Shown here piece after piece: positions 35,472 through 44,026 of a DNA stretch of 64,000 nt. The notes beneath the pieces are model-generated. The model was not told the origin of the DNA and ran no database searches. It worked only from the letters and a program-made list of their open reading frames with translations. The position numbers and the translations under genes are program-made. How positions within the stretch are numbered: position 1 is the stretch's first letter; every line of letters starts with the position of its first letter. The DNA comes from Marimonas arenosa (GTDB lineage: Bacteria; Pseudomonadota; Alphaproteobacteria; Rhodobacterales; Rhodobacteraceae). The stretch covers positions 62,001-126,000 of the forward strand of contig NZ_JANHAX010000007.1 of NCBI RefSeq assembly GCF_030848945.1, in the 5' to 3' direction.

Positions 35472-36224
35472 TCAGATCGAGAGTTTCTTGAAGATCGGTT
35501 CCGGGATCGAGCGGATGATCAGCATGATGTACCGCCAGAAGAACGGCGTGTAGATCACGTTCTTCTTCCTTTCGACGGCCCGCAGGATGTCCTGCGCAAC
35601 CTTCTCGGGCGGGGCCACGAGGAACATGCCCTCGATCCCCCAGGTCATCGCCGTGTCGACGAAACCGGGTTTCACCGTCACCACATGTGCGCCCGACCGG
35701 CCCAGCCGGTTGCGCAGCCCCGAGAGATAGGTGTGAAAGCCGGCCTTGGCGGCGCCGTAGACATAGTTGCCCACGCGCCCGCGGTCGCCCGCGACCGAGC
35801 CGATGCCCACGACTGTTCCACCGCCGCGCGCCTCGATCAAGGGCGCCATCATCTGCAGGAACCGCGCCGGACCGGTGAAGCTGTCGGTAACAGTGCCGTC
35901 GATCAGGGAGGGATCTTCGTCGATTGCCGATTGCTCGGGCATGGAGCCGACGAAGACCGCGGCATTGAGCATGCCCTCCTGTTCGGAAAGCTTTTCGATA
36001 AGCGGCGTGAATGTGGCGGGCTTGCGGGCGTCGAAGGCAACGGCCTGCGCCCAGGCGGCGCCGCGCGCGTCGCAGTCGGCGGCGAGGCGTTTCATGTCTT
36101 CGGTGTCGCGGCCCGCCAGCAACAGTGCGTGGCCCTGCTCGGCCAGCGCCCGCGACAATGCGCGGGCCATCGACGAGGTGGCACCGAGGATGATCCAGGT
36201 CTCGGTTGTCGTATGTCCGGGCAT
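35472..36224 (-). CDS. DprE2-like short-chain reductase
   Basis: 250-residue SDR. The nucleotide loop is ILGATSSMARALSRAL; GIGSVAGDRGRVGNYVYGAAKAG contains the Ser/Tyr/Lys catalytic set, and VVTVKPGFVDTAMT follows. The C-terminal tail, FFWRYIMLIIRSIPEPIFKKL, closely follows the tail of mycobacterial DprE2, which reduces the 2-keto intermediate to decaprenyl-phosphoryl-D-arabinose. One base separates it from the DprE1-like gene, and AGGAG lies eight bases before its ATG. The association of both steps in adjacent genes makes the assignment stronger than either alone. Exact lipid carrier and sugar remain inference. Confidence 0.86.
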   Translation of the reverse strand: MPGHTTTETWIILGATSSMARALSRALAEQGHALLLAGRDTEDMKRLAADCDARGAAWAQAVAFDARKPATFTPLIEKLSEQEGMLNAAVFVGSMPEQSAIDEDPSLIDGTVTDSFTGPARFLQMMAPLIEARGGGTVVGIGSVAGDRGRVGNYVYGAAKAGFHTYLSGLRNRLGRSGAHVVTVKPGFVDTAMTWGIEGMFLVAPPEKVAQDILRAVERKKNVIYTPFFWRYIMLIIRSIPEPIFKKLSI

Positions 36225-36225
36225 G

Positions 36226-37527
36226 TCAGGTGCTCCTCAGGTCCAGGCGTCGGATCAGATCGGTTTCCAGCAGCCTCTCGGGATCGGCCTTGTCGGCCTC
36301 GGCCTGCCACTTGGTCCAGTCGGGATACATCGCCTTGATCGTGGCCCCGTCGGCCAGCGAATCCTTGGCGAGATAGATCCGTCCGCCGGCCTGCGCCGTT
36401 TGTTCGCCAAGCGACCGGATCAGGCCTTGGGCCCTGGCCCGGTTGGGGAAGTCGACGGCCAGGGTGTAGCCCTCCATCGGGAAGGACAGGAAGCCGGCGG
36501 ATTGCGAGCCCAGCCGCTTGAGCACGGCGAGCGGCGAGGCGAGGCCGGAGCGGGCGACGCTGTCGATCATGCCGCGCAACGTTTCGACGGCGTCGGTCGG
36601 CACCACGCACTGGAACTGGTGGAAGCCGTGTTTGCCGTAGAGGCGGTTCCAATTCAGCACCCGGTCGAGCGGGAAGAAGAAATCGGACATCGTACGGAGG
36701 CGGGTGCGGCCTTCTTCAGGGATGCGGTTGTAGTAACGGGCGTTGAAGGCCTTCACGACCGGTTTCGACAGCGCAAACCGCGGGGCATCGGCCGGGACCG
36801 TCTTGGCCTTGCCGTCCCGGGGCGGCAGATCGCCCGAGTGTTCGCCTTCCTCGACGATGCCACGGCCGAGCGCGTCCCCCTTGGCGGTGGCGTCGATCCA
36901 GCCGACGGTATAGGGCGCGTCCGAGGCATCGAGCAGAGCGAGATGTTCGTCAAGATCACCGGCGCGGCTTTCGCGCACTTTCATCGCCAGGCCCGGGATC
37001 GGCGTCATCTGCAGCCTGGCCGAGACGATCAGCCCGGTCTGCCCCAGCCCGCCCAGCGTGGCCTTGAACAGCATGGCGTTTTTCTCGGGCGTAATGGTTT
37101 TGGCTTTGCCCTGATGAATGAGGCGGATTGCCTTGACGTGGTTGCCGAAGGCGCCGTCGCGGTGATGGTTCTTGCCGTGCACGTCCATGCCGATGGCGCC
37201 GCCGACCGTGGCGAAGCCGGTGCCGGGCATGACCGTGGGAATCCAGCCCTGCGGTGCGAAGATGCGGGCAAGCTCACCGACGGCGACGCCGGCCTCGGCC
37301 TCGACCTCGCCGGATTCGGGGTCGAAGGACAGGATCCGGTCGAGCCGGGTCATGTCGATGGCGCGGCCATCGGAATTCAGGCAGGCATCGCCATAGGAGC
37401 GGCGGGCGCCGAAGGCGGGGGTCGGGGGCAGACCCTTGAGCGCCGAGATGCGTTCGGGGCGGGCGAGGTCTCCGTCGGCGCTGAGCGCCCGGCCCCAGCC
37501 GGAGTAGGTGTCGGATTTCCAGCGCAT
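36226..37527 (-). CDS. DprE1-like FAD oxidase (polyprenyl-phosphoryl-ribose 2-oxidase)
   Basis: 433-residue FAD-linked oxidase of the vanillyl-alcohol-oxidase fold. Matches to mycobacterial DprE1 run along the length: SGWGR, RRSYGDACLNSDG, VMPGTGFATVGGAIGMDVHG, KNHHRDGAFGNHV, YNWNRLYG-like LNWNRLYGKHGFHQFQ, and FPNRARAQGLI. Cys307 (FQCVVP) and Lys337 (AVLKRLG) fall where DprE1 has its inhibitor-reactive Cys and catalytic Lys, as recalled. It would oxidise the 2'-OH of polyprenyl-phosphoryl-ribose. AAGGAG lies seven bases before ATG 37527, which overlaps the stop of the flippase gene (TGATG). Confidence 0.9.
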   Translation of the reverse strand: MRWKSDTYSGWGRALSADGDLARPERISALKGLPPTPAFGARRSYGDACLNSDGRAIDMTRLDRILSFDPESGEVEAEAGVAVGELARIFAPQGWIPTVMPGTGFATVGGAIGMDVHGKNHHRDGAFGNHVKAIRLIHQGKAKTITPEKNAMLFKATLGGLGQTGLIVSARLQMTPIPGLAMKVRESRAGDLDEHLALLDASDAPYTVGWIDATAKGDALGRGIVEEGEHSGDLPPRDGKAKTVPADAPRFALSKPVVKAFNARYYNRIPEEGRTRLRTMSDFFFPLDRVLNWNRLYGKHGFHQFQCVVPTDAVETLRGMIDSVARSGLASPLAVLKRLGSQSAGFLSFPMEGYTLAVDFPNRARAQGLIRSLGEQTAQAGGRIYLAKDSLADGATIKAMYPDWTKWQAEADKADPERLLETDLIRRLDLRST

Positions 37528-38525
37528 CACGGCGCTCCTTGTGAGTCTGTTCGAGTCGATTTCGCTTCGGCATGTGGTAACACCGTCAAGCCGATGATGA
37601 TGGCGAACCACAGGGTGGTGACGCGGATCACCGCGGTGGCGGGGACGGCGATCTCAGGGCTGACCCCGTCCATATAGAGCAACGCCACCATGGCCGCCTC
37701 GGCCCCGCCGACACCGCCGGGGGCGCCGGTGAGCCCGCCGGCCAGGGTGGCGAAGACGAAGATCATGGTGGCGGTCCAGAACCCCAGATCGGCTCCGAAC
37801 CAGCCCAGCAGCAGGTGGAAGGCATAGCCTTCGGCCAGCCAGCCGACGAAGCCGAGCGCAGCGGCGAACCCCAGGGTCTGCGGATGCGAGAAGGCGCGCA
37901 GGGACCGCGCGGCGCGGCGGATGCGGGTCATCAGCCGGGGCAACCGACCGGTGCGGCGATAGAACTGGGTGGCGAGCCCGGCCAGTAGTGCAGGGCGGGT
38001 GACGATCACCGCTGCCGTGAGGGCTAAAACCGCGACCGGCAGGGCCAGCGCGATGCCGCCTGCGGCCAGCGCCAGCGACAGCCCGAGGATCAGACCCATT
38101 GCGGCGAGGTCGGAGGCGCGGTCGATCAGCACCAGCGGCGCGGTGCGCTCGAAAGCCCAGCCGGTTTCACGGGCGATCCAGCGCATGCGGATCAGTTCGC
38201 CGACCCGGCCCGGCGTGACCGACATGGCGAAACCACCGAGGAAATGGCGCAGGTTGGCCGGGAAATCGAGCGGCAGACCGAGACGGGTGGCGAAGATATG
38301 CCAGCGGAGTCCGCGGAAGAGATAGTTGACGAGGCTGAGCCCCAGCAGCAGCGCGATCTGCACCGGTCCCAGCTTTGTCAACTGCGCCAGCGTTTCCTCC
38401 CAGCCGGTGGCGGCGGCGAGGCTGACCAGCCCGCCGATCACCAGCGCAAACAACCCGCCCAGCAGGGCAAGATCACGCAGGCGGCGCGGGGAGGTGGGCC
38501 GTGTGTCGGTGCTGCTCATGGTCAT
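37527..38525 (-). CDS. Lysylphosphatidylglycerol-synthase-TM (flippase-like) membrane protein
   Basis: 332-residue polytopic protein of the UPF0104/LPG synthase transmembrane family, with about eight hydrophobic helices. Family marks are LLLGLSLVNYLFRGLRWHIF, VTPGRVGELIRMRWIARETG, FAPLVLIDRASDL-like ERTAPLVLIDRASDLAAM, and LTGAPGGVGGAEAAMVALLY. Related proteins move or modify lipid-linked substrates, so it may carry the arabinosyl-lipid across the membrane; that is inference from the operon. Starts ATG 38525 and 38519 are both possible. An inverted repeat GTCTCT-CT-AGAGAC (38530-38543) lies just upstream of the start codons. Confidence 0.8.
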   Translation of the reverse strand: MTMSSTDTRPTSPRRLRDLALLGGLFALVIGGLVSLAAATGWEETLAQLTKLGPVQIALLLGLSLVNYLFRGLRWHIFATRLGLPLDFPANLRHFLGGFAMSVTPGRVGELIRMRWIARETGWAFERTAPLVLIDRASDLAAMGLILGLSLALAAGGIALALPVAVLALTAAVIVTRPALLAGLATQFYRRTGRLPRLMTRIRRAARSLRAFSHPQTLGFAAALGFVGWLAEGYAFHLLLGWFGADLGFWTATMIFVFATLAGGLTGAPGGVGGAEAAMVALLYMDGVSPEIAVPATAVIRVTTLWFAIIIGLTVLPHAEAKSTRTDSQGAP

Positions 38526-38794
38526 TGCCGTCTCTCTAGAGACAGATTGGGGCAAGAATATGGATTTGTTGCGAGTTCGGAAACAAAAATTCCCGCCCAT
38601 GGTATCGCCTGCCGGGAGGTTGCGGTGGACGGTGGCAGGCGCGATGTGACGTTGGGGCAAATTCACCCCTGGCATGTGTTTTCGTGCTAAGATCACAAGG
38701 CAGCCGCTGGGGGGAGGACCCAGCCGGCCGCGAACCCAAACCAAAGAACGCGGGCCGGCCGACACTGGTCAACACCCGCAAAAGGGAGGAAAAC

Positions 38795-39742
38795 ATGACC
38801 AAAATGTTCCGCGCGGGCCTGGCCTGCCTTTTTGCCTTTTCCGGTCACATGGCCCTGGCCCAGGACTGCGCCCACTCGAAATGGGGGGCGGAGGACCAGC
38901 TGGGCTCGGCCAACCTGGTGACACCGGAGCGCACGATGGCGGCGCTCAAGCTCGTCAAACAGGGCAAGTCGGTGCCGCTGGGTATCGTGATCGATGCCAC
39001 GACCCCGGCCTTCCCGCCGCGGTCGCTCAATCTTCAGGTGGTGCAGCCCAACCAGCAGGGCGGGCAGAAGCTGACGCAGTTCGGTTATCCGGGCAATTAC
39101 AATGACGATATCCTGCAGACCTGGGTGGGCATCGGCAGCCAAATCGACGGGCTCGGCCATCTGGGCGAAGCCGGCTATTACTACAACTGCAACGATGAGA
39201 AGGAGATCTCGGCCATCACCGGGCTGACCAAGCTGGGCGTGCATGACATCCCGCCGCTGGTCGGACGGGCGGTGATCCTCGACATGGCCAAGCACGCCGG
39301 CAAGACGTACCTGGAGGCCGGCGAGCATTTTGGCGAGGCCGAGGTCAAGGCCGCGGCCGAGGCGCAGGGCGTGACCATCGGCGAGGGCGACATCGTGCTG
39401 TTTCACACCGGCTGGACCGAGAACATGCTGGAAGCGGAGCCCACCGCATGGGTCTCGGGCGAGCCGGGGATCAACGTCAGCGGCTCGCGCTATCTCGCGT
39501 CGCTCGGCGTGATGGCCGTGGGCGCCGACACCTGGGGGATCGAGCCGGTGCCGCCGGCGCCGGGGGACGGGGCTTTCTATGGCCACGTGGTGCTGCTGAA
39601 AGAGAACGGCATCTACATCCTCGAGACGATGAACACCGGGCCGGTCCTGCGCGACGGGGTCAACGAATTCATGTTCGTCCTCGGCCAGGCCCGCATCCGC
39701 GGCACGGTGCAGATGATCATCAATCCGGTGGCGCTCTACTGA
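38795..39742 (+). CDS. Secreted cyclase-family (kynurenine formamidase-like) hydrolase
   Basis: 315-residue protein with a cleavable signal (FRAGLACLFAFSGHMALA, then QDC) and a cyclase domain (PF04199 type). KWGAEDQLGSANLVTPERT opens the domain as in the WGxxDQLGxxN group, and the metal motif reads GSQIDGLGH, retaining Asp and His but with Gln where the HxGTHxD group has His. FHTGWTEN and GADTWGIEPVP complete the fold. Members hydrolyse cyclic amides or similar esters; the substrate here is unknown. AAGGGAGGAAAAC gives a strong ribosome-binding site for ATG 38795. It is a single gene followed by a terminator. Confidence 0.82.
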   Translation: MTKMFRAGLACLFAFSGHMALAQDCAHSKWGAEDQLGSANLVTPERTMAALKLVKQGKSVPLGIVIDATTPAFPPRSLNLQVVQPNQQGGQKLTQFGYPGNYNDDILQTWVGIGSQIDGLGHLGEAGYYYNCNDEKEISAITGLTKLGVHDIPPLVGRAVILDMAKHAGKTYLEAGEHFGEAEVKAAAEAQGVTIGEGDIVLFHTGWTENMLEAEPTAWVSGEPGINVSGSRYLASLGVMAVGADTWGIEPVPPAPGDGAFYGHVVLLKENGIYILETMNTGPVLRDGVNEFMFVLGQARIRGTVQMIINPVALY

Positions 39743-39767
39743 GTGCTGCAGCCGGTTTGCAGAACAG

Positions 39768-39795
39768 AAAAGGGCGCCTTGCAGGGCGCCCTTTG
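39768..39795. terminator. Bidirectional terminator between convergent genes
   Basis: AAAGGGCGCC (39769-39778), loop TTGCAG, GGCGCCCTTT (39785-39794). T-runs flank both ends, so it can stop transcripts from the cyclase gene and from the small minus-strand gene. Confidence 0.85.
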
Positions 39796-39813
39796 TCGTC
39801 GGGACAGGTCTGG

Positions 39814-40047
39814 TCAGCCGTCCTTGTCCTCGATTTCCCGGGCGATCCGGCGCAGTGCTGCGGCGTTTAGTTCGGCCGCCTCGAGATCGATCATCGCCCG
39901 GGCGATCTGGACCACCAGCGTGGCCTGAGTGCTGGCCGCGTCGCGCCCGAAGGTGTCGAGCACCATACGCTTGGCGCGGTGGACATATTCGGCCGTGCGG
40001 GATTCGATCAGGTCGGCGCGTTTCTTGAGGGCGTCTTCGCGGTCCAT
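39814..40047 (-). CDS. Small helical protein of unknown function
   Basis: 77 residues from the ATG preceded by AGGGAG seven bases upstream: MDREDALKKRADLIESRTAE opens a charged helical protein with no signal peptide or membrane segment. It ends just before the shared terminator. It looks like a real small gene because of its ribosome-binding site, terminator and balanced amphipathic helices. No family is recognised. It may be a small DNA- or protein-binding helper. Confidence 0.6.
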   Translation of the reverse strand: MDREDALKKRADLIESRTAEYVHRAKRMVLDTFGRDAASTQATLVVQIARAMIDLEAAELNAAALRRIAREIEDKDG

Positions 40048-40192
40048 CCTGGGCTCCCTGCGCTTCGCATCGGGGCCGGGCTGCCTGTGGGGTCGCACGC
40101 CCGCGCCGATTGGTTGCAGACAGGTGTGACGCCCGGTTGCGGCGAAGTCAACAATCACGCCGGTCGCAGCGCGTATTTCGCCCGGTGGCGGT

Positions 40193-40771
40193 TCAGATCA
40201 GCCGCACCTGGGTGCCGGTCGGAGCCAACTCGAAAAGCTCAGCGATGTTCTCGTTGAAAAGCCCGATGCAGCCATCCGAGCTGCGCCGCCCGATCTTGCG
40301 GGTGTCATGGGTGCCGTGGATGATGTAAGCGGGCCATCCGAGATACATCGCGTGGGTGCCGAGCGGGTTGTCGGGCCCTGGCGGGATCGCTTTCCAGTCG
40401 GGAAAACGTTGCAACTGCGACGGCGTGGGGGTCCAGCTGGGTCCGACCTTCTTGCGCACGATCTCGGTATAGCCGCGCTTGGTCAGTTCGTCGGTCTTGG
40501 GCACCGAGGTCGGAAAGATGCGATAGGTGCTGCCGTCGCCCGACCAGAAGTGCAGGGCCCGCGACGTGGTGTCGGCGACAATTGTGGCAACCCCCAACGT
40601 GTCGAAATGGTCGCGCCAGTCCTGGGTGGTGAAGCTGGAGATATTGTGGCGGGTGACCTCGACGGCGGGGTCGGGTTCGGTGACCTGCTCGGCACGGGCG
40701 GCGGCCGGCAGGACGAGCGTGGCGCCGGCGCCGGCCAGAAGGCCGCGGCGGGAGAGGGTCGTCTGTGTCAT
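40193..40771 (-). CDS. Tat-exported L,D-transpeptidase (YkuD domain)
   Basis: 192-residue protein with a twin-arginine signal (LSRRGLLAGAGATLVLPAAA then RAEQ). The YkuD domain, about residues 65-192, carries YIIHGTHDTRKIGRRSSDGC with His152 and the catalytic Cys168 in SDGCIGL. Such enzymes form 3-3 crosslinks or attach proteins to peptidoglycan, and several Rhodobacterales members bear Tat signals. The start is fixed by the signal sequence; the 22 extra in-frame residues upstream are not signal-like. It stands alone, 140 bases from the small helical gene and followed on the same strand's far side by topA. Confidence 0.88.
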   Translation of the reverse strand: MTQTTLSRRGLLAGAGATLVLPAAARAEQVTEPDPAVEVTRHNISSFTTQDWRDHFDTLGVATIVADTTSRALHFWSGDGSTYRIFPTSVPKTDELTKRGYTEIVRKKVGPSWTPTPSQLQRFPDWKAIPPGPDNPLGTHAMYLGWPAYIIHGTHDTRKIGRRSSDGCIGLFNENIAELFELAPTGTQVRLI

Positions 40772-40891
40772 GGCGTGAGTATCCTGAGCCTGCAAGGATT
40801 TGCGGGCAAGCTGCCGCGCGGCACAGGGAAAGGCCAATCACATATGCTTGAAAGCGGATGTGATCGGCGGGCCGCTGCTTGCGGCCCTGGT

Positions 40892-43411
40892 TCAGCCCGA
40901 CTTGCGCCTGCGGCCACCCTTGCCCTTCTTCTCGCGCTCGACGATCAGTTCGACGGCCATTTCCATGGTAACGTCTTCGGGCTTCACGTCTTTCGGGATT
41001 GTGGCGTTGACCTTGTCCCATTTCACGTAAGGCCCATAGCGGCCATCCATCACGTTGACCGGCCCGCCGCGCTCGGGATGATCGCCCAGGGTTTTGAGCG
41101 GTTTGGCGGCAGCGCCGCGGCCGCGGCCGCCCGGATTGGCGCGCTTTTCGGCCAGGATTTCGACGGCTCGGTTCATTCCGATCTCGAACACGTCGGTGGG
41201 GTCCTTGAGATTGGCGTAGACCGGTTTGGCCTCGTCGGGCAACTGGTGCATCACGTAAGGCCCGAAGCGCCCGAAATTAGCCGAGATCGTGCCGCCATCG
41301 GGGTGTTCGCCAACCTCGCGCGGCAGTTCCAGAAGGCGCAGTGCCTTTTCAAGATCCATGTCGTCCTTCGACCAACCCTTGGGCAGACTGGCACGTGGCG
41401 GCTTCTTGTTCTCCGGCGTGGCTTCGCCGCGCTGGACATACGGTCCGAACCGGCCCGACTTGAGCCAGATTTCGTCGCCGGCATCTTCGCCCAGCAGACG
41501 CTCGTCGCCCTCGGCGCCCTCTCCGGCGATGGGGCGAGTATAGGTGCATTCGGGGTAGTTGCCGCAGCCGACGAAGCCGCCGGTGCGCGAGGTCTTGAGA
41601 TGCAGCCTGCCGGTGCCGCATTTCGGGCAGATCCGCGGATCGGAACCATCGGGGCGCGGCGGGTAGAGCTGATCGGCCAGCGCCTCGTCGAGCAAGCTGA
41701 GGACCTCGGTGATCCTGAGTTCCGAGGTTTCGGCAATGGCGGCCGAGAAATCTTTCCAGAAGCGCGACAGCACGTTCTTGTAGTCGCGGTTGCCGGCCGA
41801 GACATCGTCGAGCTCTTCCTCGAGATGGGCGGTGAATTCATAGCCCACGTATTTGCGGAAGAAGTTCAGCAGGAAGATGGTGACGATCCGGCCCTTGTCC
41901 TCGGGGATCAGTCGGCCCTTGTCCTTGCGGACGTATTCGCGCTCCTGGATCGTGGTGACGATCGAGGCATAGGTCGACGGGCGGCCGATGCCCAGCTCTT
42001 CCATCCGTTTGACCAGCGTTGCCTCGGTGTAGCGCGGCGGTGGCTGGGTGAAATGTTGTTCCGGTGTGATCTGCTTCTTGCCGGCGGCTTCACCCTGCAT
42101 GATTTGTGGCAGGCGCTTGTCGTCCTCGTCGACGACCTGGTCGTCGCGGCCTTCTTCATAGACGGCGAGGAAGCCGTCGAACAGCACCACCTGGCCGGTG
42201 GCACGCAGGCCGACCTGGCCGTCGGCGCTGGCCACGTCGACGGTGGTGCGCTCCAGCCGCGCGCTTTCCATCTGACAGGCCAGCGTGCGCTTCCAGATCA
42301 GGTCGTAAAGCTTGCGCTGATCGGCGTCCTTGAGCTTGAGCGCGGCTGCGTCGGCCTCCATGTCGGTGGGACGGATGCATTCATGCGCTTCCTGCGCGTT
42401 CTTGGCCTTGTTCTTGTAGATCCGCGGGCCGCCGGGCACGTATTCGGGGCCATAGCGTTTTTCGATCGCGGCGCGGGCAGCCTGAACCGCCTCGGGCGCC
42501 ATGTCGATGCCGTCGGTGCGCATATAGGTGATGTGGCCGGCCTCATAGAGGCGCTGGGCCGCCGACATGGTCTGGCGCGCGCCCATGCCGAACTTGCGGC
42601 TGGCCTCCTGTTGCAGCGTCGAGGTCATGAACGGCGGGCTGGGGTTGCGCGCGGCCGGCTTGGCCTCGACCGAGGTGACCGTCAGGTCGCGGCTTTCGAT
42701 CGCCTGCACCGCCAGTTCGGCCTGGGTCGCGTTTTCGATGTCGTAGCGGTCGAGCTTCTTGCCGGCGAGCACGGTGAGGCGGGCTTCGTACTCCTGGCTG
42801 CGGGGGGTGCCAAGGATCGCCTTGACGCTCCAGTATTCGCGAGGCGTGAAGGCCTCGATCTCCATCTCGCGTTCGACGATGAGTCGCAGGCAGACCGACT
42901 GCACCCGGCCGGCCGATCGGGCGCCGGGCAATTTGCGCCACAACACCGGGCTGAGGTTGAACCCCACCAGATAGTCGAGCGCCCGGCGGGCGAGATAGGC
43001 ATCGACCAGCGGCTGGTCGATATCGCGCGGGTTCTTCATTGCCTCGGTGACAGCGGATTTGGTGATGGCGTTGAAGACGACCCGGCTGACATGGCTGTCC
43101 TTCTTGAGCGCCCGGCGCTTCCTGAGCGCCTCTTCCAGGTGCCACGAGATCGCCTCGCCTTCGCGGTCGGGGTCGGTGGCGAGAATCAGATCGGGGTCAT
43201 TTTTCAACGCGTCGGCGATGGCCTTGACGTGTCGGCGCGAGTCGGCGGCCACTTCCCAGGTCATGGCAAACTCGTGCTCGGGATCGACCGAGCCATCCTT
43301 CGGCGGCAGGTCGCGCACATGGCCATAGGAGGCGAGCACCGTGTAATCCTTGCCAAGGTACTTGTTGATGGTTTTTGCCTTGGCAGGGGATTCGACAACA
43401 ACAACTGGCAT
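40892..43411 (-). CDS. topA: DNA topoisomerase I
   Basis: 839-residue type IA topoisomerase relaxing negative supercoils. TOPRIM lies at the start (VVVESPAKAKTINKYLG, ATDPDREGEAISWHL); the active-site Tyr296 is in HITYMRTDGIDM; ARRALDYLVGFNLSPVLW, RSAGRVQSVCLRLI and GRPSTYASIV are canonical. A single C4 zinc element (CPKCGTGRLHLKTSRTGGF, then CGNYPEC) is followed by C-terminal repeats of the FGPYV type (GRFGPYVQRG, GRFGPYVMHQ, GRYGPYVKW), ending in a lysine/arginine-rich tail. GGAAGGA precedes the ATG. It is divergent from the small secreted protein gene. Confidence 0.97.
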   Translation of the reverse strand: MPVVVVESPAKAKTINKYLGKDYTVLASYGHVRDLPPKDGSVDPEHEFAMTWEVAADSRRHVKAIADALKNDPDLILATDPDREGEAISWHLEEALRKRRALKKDSHVSRVVFNAITKSAVTEAMKNPRDIDQPLVDAYLARRALDYLVGFNLSPVLWRKLPGARSAGRVQSVCLRLIVEREMEIEAFTPREYWSVKAILGTPRSQEYEARLTVLAGKKLDRYDIENATQAELAVQAIESRDLTVTSVEAKPAARNPSPPFMTSTLQQEASRKFGMGARQTMSAAQRLYEAGHITYMRTDGIDMAPEAVQAARAAIEKRYGPEYVPGGPRIYKNKAKNAQEAHECIRPTDMEADAAALKLKDADQRKLYDLIWKRTLACQMESARLERTTVDVASADGQVGLRATGQVVLFDGFLAVYEEGRDDQVVDEDDKRLPQIMQGEAAGKKQITPEQHFTQPPPRYTEATLVKRMEELGIGRPSTYASIVTTIQEREYVRKDKGRLIPEDKGRIVTIFLLNFFRKYVGYEFTAHLEEELDDVSAGNRDYKNVLSRFWKDFSAAIAETSELRITEVLSLLDEALADQLYPPRPDGSDPRICPKCGTGRLHLKTSRTGGFVGCGNYPECTYTRPIAGEGAEGDERLLGEDAGDEIWLKSGRFGPYVQRGEATPENKKPPRASLPKGWSKDDMDLEKALRLLELPREVGEHPDGGTISANFGRFGPYVMHQLPDEAKPVYANLKDPTDVFEIGMNRAVEILAEKRANPGGRGRGAAAKPLKTLGDHPERGGPVNVMDGRYGPYVKWDKVNATIPKDVKPEDVTMEMAVELIVEREKKGKGGRRRKSG

Positions 43412-43450
43412 GAAATTCCTTCCGACTCGAGCCTCGCCTTATGGCGGCGG

Positions 43451-43491
43451 AACATGGGTTGGGACAAGGGGGATTGTCAATGCGCTGTCAA
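43451..43491 (-). promoter_or_regulatory. Candidate topA promoter with tandem TTGACA
   Basis: On the minus strand TTGACA occurs twice, 11 bases apart (plus-strand TGTCAA at 43475-43480 and 43486-43491). From the downstream one, an 18-base spacer leads to CATGTT (43456-43451), a weak -10. The 11-base phasing could also make it a repressor site. Confidence 0.35.
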
Positions 43492-43546
43492 ATATCCAAT
43501 GCTTGCGGTGGGGCCGATGTGCATTTTCAAGCAGAGGAGACAGGGC

Positions 43547-43984
43547 ATGTGGCGGTTGATTTTGGCGGTTTTTCTGGTTGCGGCCAGCGGCGTGCGTGCC
43601 GACTATTTCGAGCCCGCGCGCGGCACGGAGCTGCGCCGAACGCTGATGGACGCGCTCAGGCCGCATATCGAATGGCCGTTGGGCGCACCGGTCGAATTCG
43701 TGGTCTGGGACCTGCGGGTGGCGGACGATATCGCGTTTTTTTCCGGCATGGCGCAGCGCCCGGGCGGCGGCGTGATCGATATTGCCGATACCCCGGCCGC
43801 GCGGTGGGGAGAGCTTGACCCCGAGGTCGGCGACGGTGCCACAGTGCAGGCGCTTTACAAACTGTCGGGGCGGACCTGGGTCGCAGTGCATATCGGCATA
43901 TCCGCCACCGACGTGTGGTATTCCTGGGAACCGATTTGCCAGGAATACCGGGCGGTCATCCCGGAAGCCTGCCAACAGTTCTGA
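43547..43984 (+). CDS. Small secreted protein of unknown function
   Basis: 145 residues with a signal peptide (MWRLILAVFLVAASGVRA, then DYFEP). The mature part begins RGTELRRTLMDALRPHIEWP and has GAPVEFVVWDLRVADDIAFF and a two-cysteine tail (PICQEYRAVIPEACQQF). The start ATG 43547 is preceded by GAGGAGA. A very long antisense frame covers it and topA, but only this segment has a signal peptide and ribosome-binding site. Similar short periplasmic proteins with a WDLRV-type core are common in the group, and their function is not known. Confidence 0.72.
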   Translation: MWRLILAVFLVAASGVRADYFEPARGTELRRTLMDALRPHIEWPLGAPVEFVVWDLRVADDIAFFSGMAQRPGGGVIDIADTPAARWGELDPEVGDGATVQALYKLSGRTWVAVHIGISATDVWYSWEPICQEYRAVIPEACQQF

Positions 43985-44026
43985 CCTTCGGTATGGACAC
44001 CGGTCCGAGGCCCGGCATTGAGCCTG

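Noticed and set aside
40307..43546. Plus-strand open frame of more than 1,000 codons antisense to the L,D-transpeptidase and topA genes
   Set aside because: It mirrors GC-rich codon use of two well-identified genes, has no signal, domain or ribosome-binding site; only its last 145 codons form a real gene.
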